NCBI GenBank assembly: GCA_018268415.1
Contig: JAFDWO010000121.1
Span: 1 to 64,000 of the forward strand
Reading direction: 5' to 3'
DNA: 64,000 nt
DNA from: Actinomycetota bacterium
GTDB lineage: Bacteria > Actinomycetota > Thermoleophilia > Solirubrobacterales > 70-9
The first letter of the stretch is position 1, and each line of letters starts with the position of its first letter. Positions 62,107-64,000 of the stretch are shown here, one piece after another. Under the pieces are notes generated by a model that worked only from the letters and a program-made list of their open reading frames with translations, was not told the DNA's origin and searched no databases. The translations under genes and the position numbers were made by a program.

Positions 62107-62363
62107 GGAGGGGGTCGTGGGGAAGAGAGGTCACAGGGACGGTAAGGGGTTCGTGAAAGAGGCGGCACGGGGACGGGAGGAAGGTCGGACTCCCGTGATC
62201 CTCCGGTCCGGGAGAAGGCCCGGGGACCGGAGGAGGTCGGACTCCCGTCACGGTCACGTATGGAAGAGGGATCCAAAGCGCCCGATCGGTGACGAGGATG
62301 CCGGGAACGTCACCCTTTCCTGAACCTTCGGTCCGTTCCCGGGCCCGAAAGGAGGGCCCGGGA

Positions 62364-62415
62364 ACGCGTTCCGTACCTTGACCCTGCCATGGCAGGGTCA
62401 AGGTACGGAACGCGT
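62364..62415. repeat. 52-bp perfect palindrome with CATG apex (type II)
   Basis: Same palindrome as 1-48 with one compensated base pair, extended by AC/GT at the ends. It overlaps a 12-bp palindrome GGAACGCGTTCC (62361-62372). It occupies the slot that holds a different hairpin in locus B. Confidence 0.95.
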
Positions 62416-62537
62416 CCGTGAGCGTTGGACAACACGGGAGGAGGCGTGGGGTCCCACGCTCCTCCGTGACGGGGTCGGACTTCCGTGATCGTCCGGTCCG
62501 GGAGAAGGCCCCCGGGGACCGGGGTCCATGGGGAGGC

Positions 62538-62576
62538 GTGGTGGGTTACCGTCGCCATGCGACGGTAACCCACCAC
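62538..62576. repeat. Type II hairpin, 18-bp stem, CAT loop
   Basis: GTGGTGGGTTACCGTCGC, loop CAT, exact complement. The stem sequence is unrelated to the other type II hairpins. Confidence 0.93.
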
Positions 62577-62724
62577 AGGGACTCCTCGGGCGGTGGGAGG
62601 ACGGGAGGAGGTGCGGAGTTCCCACCGTCTCCGTCCCGTCTCCGTCACGAGGTCCGACCTCGGTGACGGACCCATGGCGCTTCCGTGATCCTCCCGCCAG
62701 GGTCCCTCCACACTTCCCACGGAC

Positions 62725-62778
62725 CCGGCCGTCCCGGCCACGGCCACAGCCTGCCAGGGCCGTGGACGGGACGGCCGG
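62725..62778. repeat. 54-bp type I hairpin
   Basis: Arms of 20 bp (62725-62744, 62759-62778, one mismatch) with loop CACAGCCTGCCAGG (62745-62758). Compared with loci A and B, CTC/GAG in the arms is replaced by CCC/GGG, a compensated change. Confidence 0.93.
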
Positions 62779-62852
62779 GGCCCTTTCCGCCAAGGGCGAC
62801 AGCTTCAGGGGCCGGGTCCCTTCCCCTCCGGGGCGACAGCTTCAGGGGGGCC
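62779..62852. repeat. Two 37-bp-type tandem repeats
   Basis: Two units (about 62779 and 62815) with the core GGGCGACAGCTTCAGGGG, in the orientation of locus A; more diverged sequence continues to about 62930. Confidence 0.8.
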
Positions 62853-62940
62853 CGTCCTTTCCGGGCGCCGGCCCCCGGACGCCGGGGGCGAGTCCCTCGC
62901 TGCCGTTTCCGGGCGCCGGCTTCGGGCGCCCAAAGGTCCC

Positions 62941-64000
62941 CTACCGCCCGATATGGAACCCGAGCAGCTTCGGGACCCCTGCCAGGGCTGAGGAGATGAC
63001 GCCGGGGCGATGACCTGCCATCTCCGCCTCCTCCTTACTTGCGATGCCCGCGCGGATCGCTTCGCCGCCGATCCAGTGGAAGGGCTCGGGGGGGACGCGG
63101 GGAACCTTCGCGTCGACGAAGGCGAGGCGGGTGGGGTCGTCGGTGCGGTCGAGGGCGAGGGAGGCGAGCGTGAGGCCGACCATGTTGGTCGGGCCGACGC
63201 CGTTGCCGGTATAGCCGGCCGCGACCCAGGCGCGCGAGCGGGGGAGCGAGGTGACCGCGGGCAGGTGGGTCGGCGAGGCGTCGATCGGGCCACCCCAGGC
63301 GTGAGTGATGCGGCGGCCGGCGAGGTCGGGGAAGTAGTCGAGGAGATGGCGGCGATCGGCCTCGACCACGTCGGGGTCGACCTCGGTGCGGCCGTGGAGA
63401 CGGGCGCCCATCGCGATCCGGCCGCCGCCCCAGCCGAAGGCGATCCGCCCGTCCGGCGTGGTGCGGAAGTAATGGACGAGGGCGCGGCCGTCGGTGATCG
63501 CCTCGCCGCCGGTCCAGCCGAGCTTCTCGAGCAGGTCGGGGACCGGCTCGGTGATGACGATGTGCGAGGAGGCGACGGTGAGCCGGTCGCGGAGCGGGCC
63601 GCCGGCGGCCTTCGCGGCGCTGCCGATCGCGAGGACGCCGCGCGGGGCGCGGACGCGGGCGCCGGTCGCGGTGATCGCCTCGACCCCGTCGCCGGCCTCG
63701 CGGAAGCGGCGGACCGGTGAGGACTCATATATGTCGACGCCCTGCTCGAGAAGGCGGCGGCGAATGGCCAGCGCCAGCCGGGCGGGCTGGACGGTGGCCG
63801 CACCAGGTTCCATCACCCCGGCGCGGAACTCGGGCGAGGCACAACGGGTCTGGACCTCGGCGGCGGTGACGTCCCGCAACTTGTCGGGAACGCGGAGGTC
63901 CTCGCAGGCCGCGAGCGCGGCGCGGCCGGTGCCGTCGTGGGCGGGCGTGGTCGCCACCTCGAGGTAGCCGCCGCGGCGGAACCAGACGTCGACCCCATCC
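62941..64000 (-). CDS. FAD-dependent amine oxidoreductase (DAO/PuuB-like), N terminus outside window
   Basis: At least 353 C-terminal residues are present; the frame is still open at the window edge (DVWFRRGGYLEVATTP), so the FAD-binding N terminus is missing. Visible D-amino-acid-oxidase-fold features are VQPARLALAIRRRLLEQGVDIYE, RAPRGVLAIGSAAKA, VHYFRTTPDGRIAFGWGGGRIA and the second FAD segment WVAAGYTGNGVGPTNMVG. It resembles gamma-glutamylputrescine oxidase and related amine oxidases. Location beyond the pot operon suggests a role in polyamine breakdown. Confidence 0.85.
   Translation of the reverse strand, partial: DGVDVWFRRGGYLEVATTPAHDGTGRAALAACEDLRVPDKLRDVTAAEVQTRCASPEFRAGVMEPGAATVQPARLALAIRRRLLEQGVDIYESSPVRRFREAGDGVEAITATGARVRAPRGVLAIGSAAKAAGGPLRDRLTVASSHIVITEPVPDLLEKLGWTGGEAITDGRALVHYFRTTPDGRIAFGWGGGRIAMGARLHGRTEVDPDVVEADRRHLLDYFPDLAGRRITHAWGGPIDASPTHLPAVTSLPRSRAWVAAGYTGNGVGPTNMVGLTLASLALDRTDDPTRLAFVDAKVPRVPPEPFHWIGGEAIRAGIASKEEAEMAGHRPGVISSALAGVPKLLGFHIGR

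Larger units (their letters stand above)
61821..62940. repeat. Locus C: 1.1-kb convergent structured element
   Basis: It lies between the stops of potC (+) and the FAD oxidoreductase (-); no gene is credible. In order: five GTCCGAG repeats, the 60-bp type I hairpin, a segment related to locus B, the 52-bp type II palindrome in the slot, a second type II hairpin, the 54-bp type I hairpin and 37-bp repeats. This is the inverted order of locus B and the direct order of locus A. Confidence 0.85.

Overview
The window is a 64-kb piece of a very GC-rich bacterial chromosome. GTG/TTG starts, actinobacterial-type acyl-CoA carboxylase and DtxR proteins, a fused isobutyryl-CoA mutase and very large secreted NHL/Gly-Ala-rich proteins all suggest an actinobacterium. 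The secreted proteins and the 'YANVVATLAL..LGG' signal peptide point to the Thermoleophilia (Solirubrobacterales-like); this placement is inference. I see no transposase, integrase, CRISPR array, phage gene or replication origin. One tRNA (Phe) is present.

Layout. 1-727: structured gene-free repeat locus A. 728-3447 (-): hbd, MOSC protein, polysaccharide deacetylase, GNAT protein. 3544-9159 (-): tRNA-Phe, MarR regulator, fused B12-dependent mutase icmF, a BtuF-like protein without signal peptide and a Dph6-like ATPase. 9227-12980: a secreted repeat protein diverging from a large LuxR ATPase. 12982-21403 (-): two giant secreted proteins in one operon and a small secreted protein. 21646-24353: three regulators. 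24366-25991: a GH15-like glycosidase. 26004-30604 (-): methyltransferase, LOG-like protein, MrfA-like helicase, folP. 30626-33275: HAD phosphatase, FTR1-like iron permease and its divergent DtxR regulator. 33276-33618: locus D. 33619-37560 (-): VOC protein, aminotransferase, sucD, sucC. 37634-40282: HAD dehalogenase-like gene and a secreted sulfatase. 40283-40684: locus E. 40685-43436: biotin carboxylase/BCCP and a PHP phosphoesterase. 43437-44735: locus B. 44736-50810 (-): sulfate assimilation (cysNC, cysD, cysH, sulfite reductase, rhodanese), with dodecin and a small protein upstream. 51229-53380: a DUF559 remnant and an RTX-like protein. 53423-61820: a polyamine module (aminotransferase-pucR-ald diverging from potABCD). 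61821-62940: locus C. 62941-64000 (-): FAD oxidoreductase cut by the window edge.

How genes work together. The polyamine locus looks like a full use pathway: PotABCD import, transamination to pyruvate, alanine dehydrogenase to recycle alanine, a PucR regulator, and an oxidase beyond locus C. The cys operon would take sulfate to sulfide. The icmF operon pairs an adenosylcobalamin enzyme with a putative corrinoid-binding protein.

Main discovery candidate. Loci A, B, C and D form a family of long, structured, non-coding elements. B, C and D certainly, and A probably, lie between convergent gene ends. They carry very stable hairpins whose apices are conserved (a 14-nt loop CACAGCCTGCCAGG found five times, or a CAT/CATG apex found four times) while the stems differ completely yet stay perfectly or nearly perfectly complementary. 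B and C show the same flanks around a slot in which one hairpin has been exchanged for another. A second family of palindromes sits in or across coding genes: a 51-bp element is read in frame in the glycosidase and again supplies the stop codon of the helicase and the start of the LOG-like gene. Further long inverted repeats straddle the folP/helicase and cysD/cysNC junctions.
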